Positions 21,001 through 27,241 of a DNA stretch of 33,778 nucleotides are shown here, one piece after another. The DNA comes from Fidelibacterota bacterium TCS56 (lineage in GTDB: Bacteria > Fidelibacterota > Marinisomatia > Marinisomatales > TCS56). Below the pieces are notes generated by a model that had not been told where the DNA came from, did no database searches, and saw only the letters and a program-made list of their open reading frames with translations. The stretch lies in the NCBI GenBank assembly GCA_001577055.1, contig LSCG01000016.1, forward strand, positions 1 to 33,778, in the 5' to 3' direction. The position numbers and the translations under genes were made by a program. How positions within the stretch are numbered: position 1 is the first letter of the stretch; each line of letters begins with the position of its first letter.

Positions 21001-21218
21001 GTGCCGGGAGGTATATTCAAAATGACAAAATTACCATTCAGATCAGTTGCGGCCCCCATGGTCGAGCCAGCGATTATTACATTAGCGCCAATCAACGGAG
21101 CTTCAGTATCAGCCTCGTAGACTTTGCCAGTCAGTTTACCGGAAATACCGGCAAACAGAGTTGTTATCATGAAGGGTATAAAAACAATTACGATTTTAAA
21201 AATAGAATTGTTTCTCAT
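18069..21218 (-). CDS. TonB-dependent outer-membrane receptor (copy 1), first gene of the envelope operon
   Basis: 1049 aa. Signal peptide (1-24), a carboxypeptidase-regulatory-like domain (about 25-110, GKLTGKVYEADTEAPLIGA), a plug (about 125-225, FSIRGGGTDQTMLMVDG) and a barrel ending in ...YDF. The sequence TVVVEAGRKPIKMD before the plug is a plausible TonB-box region. The start has a strong GGAGGAA ribosome-binding site. It shares a subfamily signature after the plug with the 1045-aa receptor (HFGLS, then GWNS, then NDLTPEGA). The 131-base gap upstream probably carries the operon promoter, although read-through from the UroD-like gene cannot be excluded because no terminator is visible there. 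Substrate unknown. Confidence 0.92.
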   Translation of the reverse strand: MRNNSIFKIVIVFIPFMITTLFAGISGKLTGKVYEADTEAPLIGANVIIAGSTMGAATDLNGNFVILNIPPGTYDVIVTMMGYTRYQASDVRIEIDLTTQLDISLSQEIIMGQTVVVEAGRKPIKMDVAASQTSVPAEQIEEMPVTNVSEIIGLKAGIQGFSIRGGGTDQTMLMVDGLILNDERNNQPNTFIPLSAISDISVQTGGFNAEYNNVRSGVVNVVTRSGSLTGYSGTITIKHSPASQKHFGLSPYDASSYFLRPYMDDEVCWTGTSGSGAWDEYTQRQYAQFEGWNSIAAQSLADDNPDNDLTPEGARKLFTWEHRKNGAIDKPDFVIDGGFGGPVPIIGQMLGNLRFFLSHKKNQEMYLYQVSRPALNTSTSMLKLTSDLSSAIRFTFTGMYGEVDATTISRGGGTSYMNDVWDLAGSVDRDGFTMPWRLYTDNYWSPTKIFQNALSMRLTHQLSQRTYYEVLFQRSHKYYHTWHDRRRNFDPIYEVFPTWYADEAPVGFSGLSSYSVEGSLAFGGAISTSRDTSRITTYTFRGDLTSQITTNHELKTGFNLVVNNLNMEFGSRNEFLPGGNYWSSVDQQPYRFNIYAQDKLEYKGFIASAGLVLDFINPNGDWYVVSPYDASFFSTSYDPNLENEFPVEKIKPNLTLSPRLAVSHPITENSKLYFNYGHYRQMPLAQDLYRVRRGPANEVYNLGDPNLPLAKTISYELGFDQVLMEIYRLHLSTYYKDVTDQQDYTDYISADSKSNYSQLTSNSYEDIRGFEFEVAKAAGDWVTGFVNAEYRVNSYGHFGVDTYFENPSEQRDYERRNIPQSKPKPIPRVKSVIDFHVPDDFRVNLLRGIHLNTTTRWQAGLWFTYNPGQVQGVEYNMQYRDQLTLNLKLSKIFTIGRAKIKIFADINNALNTKIFSGYGFIDGFDYSYYMESLLVPDKIREEIGLKTFPRIDKNDRPGDYRENDVDFVPLEWVGDVNGLSEPSERPIYYDYASDSYLQYTSADGWQAVDQGFFDDVLEDKAYIDMPNQSGYVFLNPRDIYFGLTISYDF

Positions 21219-21349
21219 GTGCTTAGTTCCTCCAATGCGTTATTCACCGGCTGATTACATATAGGAATAGTAATTACAATCATCGATGAAAACAACCGAG
21301 TTTGAATGTGTTTTGGGATTGTAGCTCCTGTCCACCGATAATCAGCATC

Positions 21350-22351
21350 TCAATAATCCTTAACCACATTCAGTAATGCAAGATAATTCTCAAATTTCAC
21401 ATAATCAGGGATACTGTTCCCGGACCCGGCGCAATATCCACCGTTATGTCCTACGTGTTCAATATTGTAAATAACAGCTTTTCTGACGTCCTCTGGCGTC
21501 CCCATTGCCAGGATATCGCCAACATCCACATTGCCGATTAAGGCCAGTTTATCGCCGTATCGTTTTTTTACTTCAACTATATCCATTGCCTTGGGCTCGA
21601 TTGGATGTAAGGCGTTGATGCCACATGCAATCAGATCATCGATCACATCCCACAAGGCGCCATCACTGTGATAAATCAAAGGTTTATTGGCCGCAGCGGC
21701 CAGATCCCCGATCTGGTTTATCCAGGGGAAAAGGTATTCACGAAGAACCTCCGGACTCATCATCAGGCCAGCGATATAGGCAATATCATCACTGTACCAG
21801 AGTGCGTCAACCGCCTCGTGCCGGGCAAAATATCTGAACATTTCCAGTACCGGTTCCCCAATCCGGGTAAAAATCGCCTTGATTAATTCGGGATCGTCAT
21901 ACAACGCCAGGGAAAATCCTTCAAACCCCATCAGCTCCCAGGTCATTGTGAAGATATCACCGTATTGGCCGATCACCCCCATCCCCGGGGGAAGATACCT
22001 GCTCACCCGGTCAAAATTGCTATAATCAATTTCTTCCGCGGTCAGGAAATCAAACTGCTCAAAATCATCCCGGTTGCTGATAGTCCCCTTACCTTCCGCT
22101 GCCCAGGACACTTCGCTGGTCACGCTTTCATCGCTGTTGTGCAAAGGAACCCGAAAATCGGCCCGCGGTTGCAGTTTGATATAATCATAACCGGCCGAAT
22201 GCCAGAAATCCACGTCGTCGGCCAAAGTGTTAACCGGCCGCCCCAAATACTGAGCCTTAATTTTCGGATGGATTCCCAGCTCCATCAGTGGAATATGCGT
22301 ACCTTTACCACCCCATAGCGTGTGAATTAATTGTTCCTTGTCAGGCCTCAC
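21350..22351 (-). CDS. Uroporphyrinogen decarboxylase/MtaA-family protein, putative corrinoid methyltransferase
   Basis: 333 aa TIM barrel of the COG0407 type. Visible features are YSDDIAY (about 187-193), YHSDGALWDVI (His228-Ser-Asp230), HPIEP (249-253) and GYCAGSGNSIP with Cys307. The MtaA/MtbA methyltransferases bind zinc with His-x-Cys and a distal Cys. Here the middle Cys is Asp, while the His and the distal Cys remain. Neighbouring B12 genes argue for methyl transfer to or from a corrinoid rather than haem synthesis. The only in-frame start is GTG at 22351, which has no well-placed Shine-Dalgarno; a strong GGAGGT instead precedes an out-of-frame ATG at 22364. It is divergent from the corrinoid gene. 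Confidence 0.85.
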   Translation of the reverse strand: MRPDKEQLIHTLWGGKGTHIPLMELGIHPKIKAQYLGRPVNTLADDVDFWHSAGYDYIKLQPRADFRVPLHNSDESVTSEVSWAAEGKGTISNRDDFEQFDFLTAEEIDYSNFDRVSRYLPPGMGVIGQYGDIFTMTWELMGFEGFSLALYDDPELIKAIFTRIGEPVLEMFRYFARHEAVDALWYSDDIAYIAGLMMSPEVLREYLFPWINQIGDLAAAANKPLIYHSDGALWDVIDDLIACGINALHPIEPKAMDIVEVKKRYGDKLALIGNVDVGDILAMGTPEDVRKAVIYNIEHVGHNGGYCAGSGNSIPDYVKFENYLALLNVVKDY

Positions 22352-22364
22352 TGCCGGCGCTCAT
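22341..22364 (-). other. Seven-codon leader ORF (or displaced start) ahead of the UroD-like gene
   Basis: GGAGGT at 22374-22379 is 9 bases from an ATG that reads MSAGSEA and then TGA, overlapping the GTG start of the UroD-like gene in another frame. It is either a short translated leader that couples to the GTG, or the original start disconnected by a one-base indel. Confidence 0.4.
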
Positions 22365-22409
22365 CTGGTATTTACCTCCCTGCAGAAACCGCTTGAACCG
22401 GAAACAACT

Positions 22410-22429
22410 ATAGTCGTCTAGACAACTAT
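22410..22429. promoter_or_regulatory. Near-perfect 20-bp palindrome, candidate operator
   Basis: ATAGTCGTCTAGACAACTAT is a dyad with a single mismatched pair. An additional half-site ACAACTAT (22404-22411) repeats the right arm just to the left. It lies in the 205-base gap between the divergent UroD-like and corrinoid protein genes, where a repressor could control both. No B12-box sequence was seen in this gap. Confidence 0.45.
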
Positions 22430-22556
22430 CCCAGCACATTATCATGGCGTAAAAATAACCGCAAACAGGATAAATGCCAAAGATTACTGTGTACTATTTC
22501 AACTAAATATTAACTTTCAAACCCTTAATTAATCCTGAATCCACACTGGAAATATC

Positions 22557-23183
22557 ATGAACGAACTTACGGAGATAGCACAAAAACTGGAGGCCGGTGA
22601 CAGCCAGGCGGTGACCGCAGCAATTGAGCAGGCCATCACCGGCCAAATTCCCGCTGCCACGATTCTCAACGAAGGATTAATCGCCGGGATGAACGTCATC
22701 GGTCGCAGATTTAAGGCCGGTGAGATTTTTATCCCCAATGTACTGATCGCCGCCCGCGCCATGAATGCGGGAATCGCCTTACTGGAACCGCGTCTGGCGG
22801 CTGATGGGATTAAACCGGTGGGGAAATTGTTAATCGGTACCGTTCAGGGGGATTTACACGATATCGGTAAAACACTGGTTAATATATTGTTTAAAGGGGC
22901 CGGATTTGAAATTATCGACTTGGGCGTAAACGTACCGGCGGAAAAATTCCTGCAGGCGGCCCGGGCAGAGAAACCCGACCTGATCGGAATGTCGGCTCTG
23001 CTGACCACCACAATGCTGAACATGGAGAGCTGTATCCGCCAATTACGAGCCAGCGACGTAACTGCCACAATCATTATCGGGGGCGCACCCACTTCCCAAA
23101 AATTCGCCGCTAAGATAAATGCCGACCTGTGGGCCGCCAGCGCCGCCGATGGAGTCGAGCTGGCAAAACAAGCCGTTGCCTGA
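22557..23183 (+). CDS. Corrinoid-binding methyl carrier protein (MttC/MtbC type)
   Basis: 208 aa, typical length for stand-alone corrinoid carriers. A helical cap domain (B12-binding-2, about 1-85) is followed by a Rossmann-like cobalamin domain. The cobalamin motif is complete: GDLHDIGK with His101 as lower axial ligand, SAL at 146-148 and GG at 175-176. The protein carries the methyl group between methyltransferases in the cytoplasm. It is the only + strand gene of the island, divergent from the UroD-like gene and tail-to-tail with the DUF1460-like gene, whose stop is 9 bases away. The MttB gene at the far end of the island is the most likely methyl-donating partner. Confidence 0.93.
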   Translation: MNELTEIAQKLEAGDSQAVTAAIEQAITGQIPAATILNEGLIAGMNVIGRRFKAGEIFIPNVLIAARAMNAGIALLEPRLAADGIKPVGKLLIGTVQGDLHDIGKTLVNILFKGAGFEIIDLGVNVPAEKFLQAARAEKPDLIGMSALLTTTMLNMESCIRQLRASDVTATIIIGGAPTSQKFAAKINADLWAASAADGVELAKQAVA

Positions 23184-23192
23184 TACCGGAAA

Positions 23193-24032
23193 CTATTTCA
23201 ACGGGACAAAGCGGCTGACGACAATGCCATCAAACAGCGGTCCCTCCGGCGGAAAATAATAATCGATAAAATCGAGAATCACCGTTTCCCCGGCCGACTG
23301 GGAAGCATGCACCAGTGATTTCCCGTCAATAATCATCCCCTCGTGGGCGAAGATAATCCCCAGCATGTAATATTGCTCACGGACGAATGAGACGACACAA
23401 ACCTCCGGTAATTGCGCCAGAAGTTCCCGGTTGATTTGATCACTGGGGATATATTTTAACTTGATGGGCCGCTGCCAGTCCAAATCCAGAAACTCTTCTC
23501 CATCCTCTTTTATATTCAAAATAATCTCGGCTGTCGCCAACCGATTATCGGGCAGTAAGTCCTCCACAAAACTGACCGTATAGGGATTGGCCGTTACGCG
23601 ATCGGCGGTGTAATGCCAGCGGGAACGATAAGTGGGTTTTTTATGACCGTCCCGGTCCGCTTTATAGTGGATTTCGATCATATTGGCGCGCGCTTCAGCC
23701 CAATTGGCACTTTGGGCCAGGGCCAGTGATGTGAGCACATGACCGGTACAATCGGAAACATCCAGCCGGATTATAGGATCGGGATCGGGTTCGATCTCCT
23801 CTCCCAGCTTGAAAATCTCGTAAGGAGTACCCACGCGCCACAAAGCGATGGCCTTCAGCCGTTTCTCAAAATCGGGGAAACGCTGCTGGAACTCGGCCAG
23901 GATTTCCGAAGCCTTATCCTCAGCCAGGCGCCATGGTTTCGGCTGACTGGCCAACCATTCCCAGTCATTCCGGCACCCGGCCAGGGTCATGAACGTAATT
24001 GATAATACTATCAATAATAATTTTTTAATCAT
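23193..24032 (-). CDS. DUF1460-like lipoprotein (NlpC/P60-type amidase-like)
   Basis: 279 aa. Lipobox LAGC places the lipidated Cys at residue 20. Features match DUF1460, a Bacteroidota family with an NlpC/P60-like fold that includes N-acetylmuramoyl-L-alanine amidase-like enzymes: SDCTGHV with probable nucleophile Cys95, RWHYTADRV (about 139-146), FAHEG with His230 as probable catalytic His, and LVHASQ (about 240-245). The first 8 bases overlap the end of the homocysteine methyltransferase gene, whose last codons supply a GAGGT ribosome-binding site, so it is translated with the B12 operon. A cell-envelope hydrolase is unexpected in such an operon. The family call is by motif and layout only. 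Confidence 0.7.
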   Translation of the reverse strand: MIKKLLLIVLSITFMTLAGCRNDWEWLASQPKPWRLAEDKASEILAEFQQRFPDFEKRLKAIALWRVGTPYEIFKLGEEIEPDPDPIIRLDVSDCTGHVLTSLALAQSANWAEARANMIEIHYKADRDGHKKPTYRSRWHYTADRVTANPYTVSFVEDLLPDNRLATAEIILNIKEDGEEFLDLDWQRPIKLKYIPSDQINRELLAQLPEVCVVSFVREQYYMLGIIFAHEGMIIDGKSLVHASQSAGETVILDFIDYYFPPEGPLFDGIVVSRFVPLK

Positions 24033-24921
24033 GATTTACCTCAGAATCAATATGCTTTCGAATCGCCCTAATATGATCAGGAGTGGTACCACAACAACCG
24101 CCAAGAATTTTAACCTTCGCTTTCATCAGACGATCAATATTCGCCGCAAAAAACTGTGGTGATTCGCCATATTCCAGTCCCCCGTCTTTTTCTACCGGTA
24201 AACCGGCATTGGATTGAATCATCAATGGCAGGTCTGTCAGGGACGATATTTCGGTGGCGATGGCGATCATATTCTCCAGGCCATGACCGCAATTGGAGCC
24301 GATCATATCCACCTGGGCCGCTTCGATGGCAGTTACTGCTTCTGAAATTGCCGTCCCCATCATAGTAAAAAAGCCATTGGGGGTCGCATCGAAGGTCATG
24401 CTGGCGACAATTGGCATCCCGGGATCAACTTCCCGGCAGGCGTCGATCGCCAACTGCAATTCATTCGGATCGGTCATGGTTTCGATAAAAATAACATCGA
24501 CATCCCCATCAATCAGACCTTGGATCTGGCGCTGGAACCCGGCCTGGATTTCAGTCGGCCGGGCCGGACCGCAGGGCTCCAGCAGCAGTCCGGTGGGTCC
24601 GCAGGAACCGGCCACCAGGATTTCCTCCCCCACCGCCGCCCGGGCCAACTCGGCTGCCAGACGATTCAGTTGCTCGGTTTTATCATCCTGACCGTAAATG
24701 GCCAATTTGGCCGGTGATCCGCCAAAACTATTGGTTTCCACCAGATCGGCGCCGGCCCGGGCATAATCACGGGCAATGGAACGAATCAATTCCGGCCGGC
24801 TCAGGTTCAGCGCTTCGGGGCAGTCACCCGATTGCATTCCGGCGGCCATCAGCATGGTCCCCATAGCACCATCACTGACCAGAATTGATTTTTCATTCAA
24901 GGCTTCCAGGAAGCTATTCAT
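24025..24921 (-). CDS. Homocysteine S-methyltransferase (MetH-type Hcy domain)
   Basis: 298 aa, corresponding to the N-terminal homocysteine domain of cobalamin methionine synthase. SDGAMGTML near the N-terminus, GADLVETNSFG (about 57-67), GSNCG and GGCCGTTPDHI are conserved; the Cys of GSNCG and the Cys pair of GGCCG are the zinc ligands that activate homocysteine thiolate. The GAMGTM and GGCCGTTP motifs resemble MetH more than betaine-homocysteine methyltransferase, suggesting that a methylcorrinoid protein is the donor. The reaction would be methylcorrinoid plus homocysteine to methionine. It lies 11 bases downstream of the reactivation gene and overlaps the DUF1460-like gene. Confidence 0.88.
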   Translation of the reverse strand: MNSFLEALNEKSILVSDGAMGTMLMAAGMQSGDCPEALNLSRPELIRSIARDYARAGADLVETNSFGGSPAKLAIYGQDDKTEQLNRLAAELARAAVGEEILVAGSCGPTGLLLEPCGPARPTEIQAGFQRQIQGLIDGDVDVIFIETMTDPNELQLAIDACREVDPGMPIVASMTFDATPNGFFTMMGTAISEAVTAIEAAQVDMIGSNCGHGLENMIAIATEISSLTDLPLMIQSNAGLPVEKDGGLEYGESPQFFAANIDRLMKAKVKILGGCCGTTPDHIRAIRKHIDSEVNHD

Positions 24922-24932
24922 AAGTCTTTCCG

Positions 24933-25613
24933 CTAAGTATTTTTAAGTCCACGTAAGCGTGGCAAACAGGATTTGGTGCGGCATTCACGACAGAAGGTGA
25001 AGCCGGGATGAAAATGATGTATTGCGGGCGCCCCTGTAACCACCACGCCGGAAACAGATTTCAATGGTTGCATCAGGCATTCCTCATTAATTATCACACC
25101 GATTTGCTCCGGCTTCAGCCAGGCAAACAGGGCCCGCTGCCCGGTTATATGCCAGCCACAATATCCAGGACTATAGGCCAGGCTGACCCGGTTATCATTA
25201 TATTCCTGCTGTTCTAAATAACCGACGGCATTATCGGCGGCACAGGAAGCCACAGCATCCAGCAGATAGCCGTGGGCAATATCACTGGTCAGGGTTGATT
25301 CAATGGCAGCGCTGAGATCACTGCCGAGAGTCAGCACGAAAACCAGCAGTTCCTCCCCACCGGGAAAAATATCCTGCAGGGGCGCCTGAGGATCGTTGGC
25401 TGCGTTTTTAAAAATGGTGCTAAATCGGCGCCGGGTAACCCGATCAGTAATGGCCCGGGCCTGCACCTGTCGGTCATAATCATGAAAGGCCTGTTCCAAC
25501 GCATCCCGGGCCGGCGCTGACAAGTGGTTGATCTCGGCCACGCCCTGCTCGGCCAGAACCTGCTCAAAACCGGGCCGGATTAGCCGGGGATCAATCTCAA
25601 GGATGGTACTCAT
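24933..25613 (-). CDS. Stand-alone MetH-type B12 reactivation domain protein
   Basis: With the start at 25613 (226 aa) the gene overlaps the MttB stop as ATGA; the track start at 25631 lies further inside MttB. The motif YSPGYCGWHITGQRALFAWL matches the RxSPGY region of the MetH AdoMet-binding activation domain, and the following CLMQPLKSVSGVV matches its ExxxMxPxxSVSG region. This domain uses S-adenosylmethionine and an electron donor to remethylate inactive Co(II). The C-terminus has CRECRTKSCLPR, a Cys-rich end seen in stand-alone members and possibly an Fe-S or electron-entry site. Its partner is presumably the corrinoid protein at 22557. The usual RamA-type ATP-dependent reactivator of amine methyltransferase systems is absent from the window. 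Confidence 0.85.
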   Translation of the reverse strand: MSTILEIDPRLIRPGFEQVLAEQGVAEINHLSAPARDALEQAFHDYDRQVQARAITDRVTRRRFSTIFKNAANDPQAPLQDIFPGGEELLVFVLTLGSDLSAAIESTLTSDIAHGYLLDAVASCAADNAVGYLEQQEYNDNRVSLAYSPGYCGWHITGQRALFAWLKPEQIGVIINEECLMQPLKSVSGVVVTGAPAIHHFHPGFTFCRECRTKSCLPRLRGLKNT

Positions 25614-27103
25614 TGCGGCGGCAGCCTGCAATCAAATTTTTGCGCTTCAGACGCCATTCGCCGATCCAGCTCCTGCTGTTTCTCCCTAGACAGCGACGGA
25701 CCTTCATCGCCAGTTATGATTTCCTCTACCAGCGCACGGGCACGGGCCGGCAGCGATTGCCTGTCTTCCGCTTCCCATTTGGAAGTGGGGCTCCGGTCGA
25801 TAACCGCCCCCGGAAATTGATGTTCCTGGTTCAAGTATTTCAAGGTGTGATCGGATATAATCAAATGTTGATCGCGCTCCATTTCGTCCAGCAGCGGTTG
25901 TACGGCAATATTTCCATAGTCGGTCACACCGGACTGCAACCGCCGACACATCCCGGCGATTTCATTATCCACCAGCAGTTTTTCCAGGCTGAAACTGTTT
26001 TCGAATTCCAGCATCCCCGGTCCGGAGATACTGTTGATTCCGCTCATGGTGGCCAGCACTGCTCCCATCCCGGTTTCCAGCCCGGCCTGGGTATCGAGTT
26101 GCTTGGCATCGCTGAGGGCGATATAGGCCTGGGTGGGAATTGCCTGTGATTGGCCGATTTCATTATTGCCGCAGTCCAGCAGCATGGTTTCCATGGCGCC
26201 CATGGGCGTAGTCTGATGGCGAATATCGAAGGCCGTCGGCGACCCGCCCCACAGAACGGGATTACCGGGATTAACCAGTTGCACCAACACAATGCCACTG
26301 ATGATTTCCGCCGCCATTTGAGCCAGGGTGCCGGTAATTGTCACCGGGGAAATAAAACCAGTCATGGGCATGGGGACGATTTCCATGGGAATACCGTGAC
26401 GGGCACAATCGATAATAGTACTGGCAACCGGCGCGCTCAATTTCAGCGGAGCCACCGGGCAGACGGTAAAAACCGTCAACGGATATCGCCGCAGATCGGC
26501 CGAATCCCGGCGAATAATCGTCTGCAAATCGTGCATGATCGCCAACGATTCAGCGCCGAAAGTACCGGTTATTACCGGCTTGGTACCGAATTTCAAACTG
26601 AGATATAAACGATAGCTGTCGGAAATCTCAACGGCCACATCATCGGGAATGAAGGCCGTACTCTGTCCGTCGATATATTTCAGTTGCTCCACCAACCGGA
26701 CGTAGTAAATATAATCGGCGGTATTGGGCGAACGCATTTGACCGCTGATGGAATCAATGATTTTTAAAGCCGATGATCCTGGCTCGAAATGAGTTTGCCC
26801 TTTTACGAAATGATGCGTCTGCCGGTAATTGGAATCATACAGGGAAAACTCAGCCGGTACGCGCTTTAACGCTGCCTGGGCCATATCGGCGGGGATCAGC
26901 AATCGTTTTTCATCCGCTTTGAGTTTGGCTCCGTTATCCAGCAGCAGCGCGGAGGCCTGGTTGTCCCCTACCTCAACGCCGAATTCCGCCAGACAAATGA
27001 AGGCTTCCTCAAGTATCCGCTGGCGCAAATCGGGTGACAGGAAACGAATGTGCGCCGGATTGTCTGCTGAACGGTTGTTGCCGGATTTAGGCGTTTGATC
27101 CAC
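25610..27103 (-). CDS. MttB-family (non-pyrrolysine) corrinoid-dependent methyltransferase
   Basis: 497 aa, full length for the trimethylamine methyltransferase superfamily TIM barrel. Typical passages are GTKPVITGTFG, VCPVAPLKLS, GGSPTAFDIRHQTTPMGAMET and DTQAGLETGMGAVLA. The frame is continuous with no internal amber codon, so it belongs to the non-Pyl group, whose characterised members demethylate glycine betaine (MtgB), proline betaine (MtpB), carnitine (MtcB) or gamma-butyrobetaine. The substrate cannot be read from the sequence. The start is GTG without a good Shine-Dalgarno. It is the first gene of the minus-strand operon MttB, reactivator, homocysteine methyltransferase, DUF1460-like, each overlapping or nearly so. 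Confidence 0.9.
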   Translation of the reverse strand: MDQTPKSGNNRSADNPAHIRFLSPDLRQRILEEAFICLAEFGVEVGDNQASALLLDNGAKLKADEKRLLIPADMAQAALKRVPAEFSLYDSNYRQTHHFVKGQTHFEPGSSALKIIDSISGQMRSPNTADYIYYVRLVEQLKYIDGQSTAFIPDDVAVEISDSYRLYLSLKFGTKPVITGTFGAESLAIMHDLQTIIRRDSADLRRYPLTVFTVCPVAPLKLSAPVASTIIDCARHGIPMEIVPMPMTGFISPVTITGTLAQMAAEIISGIVLVQLVNPGNPVLWGGSPTAFDIRHQTTPMGAMETMLLDCGNNEIGQSQAIPTQAYIALSDAKQLDTQAGLETGMGAVLATMSGINSISGPGMLEFENSFSLEKLLVDNEIAGMCRRLQSGVTDYGNIAVQPLLDEMERDQHLIISDHTLKYLNQEHQFPGAVIDRSPTSKWEAEDRQSLPARARALVEEIITGDEGPSLSREKQQELDRRMASEAQKFDCRLPPQ

Positions 27104-27143
27104 AGCGAACTTTAGGGCGAGTGATTGAGAAATGACAATAAAA

Positions 27144-27172
27144 AAAGGGTGGTAACGCCAATACCACCCTTT
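27144..27172 (-). terminator. Minus-strand rho-independent terminator with no gene upstream
   Basis: AAAGGGTGGTA pairs with TACCACCCTTT (11-bp stem, 7-base loop). On the minus strand the stem runs into a long T tract (CCTTTTTTTATTG); on the plus strand only three T follow. It lies about 40 bases before the MttB start. It is either the terminator of a minus-strand gene now lost to the right or an attenuator in the MttB leader. Confidence 0.8.
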
Positions 27173-27241
27173 ACTCTATCAGCTAATCGAGGATCGACTA
27201 TTAGAGATTAAGTCCTGGTGTCATGTCAATTATGTTTAGTC

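Noticed and set aside
21251-21344. CTGATTA/TAATCAG inverted pair upstream of the envelope operon
   Set aside because: Only 7 bp with arms 80 bases apart; expected by chance in this composition.
22352-22556. Cobalamin riboswitch ahead of the B12 genes
   Set aside because: No B12-box-like core (GCCACTG) or extended riboswitch fold was recognised here or in 27104-27286.
24293-24691. 132-aa plus-strand ORF
   Set aside because: Antisense to the homocysteine methyltransferase; Ser/Pro/Ala-rich shadow translation.
25613-26149. 178-aa plus-strand ORF (and 26150-26608)
   Set aside because: Antisense to the MttB-family gene, which has strong family motifs.
25610-27103. Pyrrolysine-containing MttB
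   Set aside because: The frame is continuous with no in-frame amber codon, so it belongs to the non-Pyl group.
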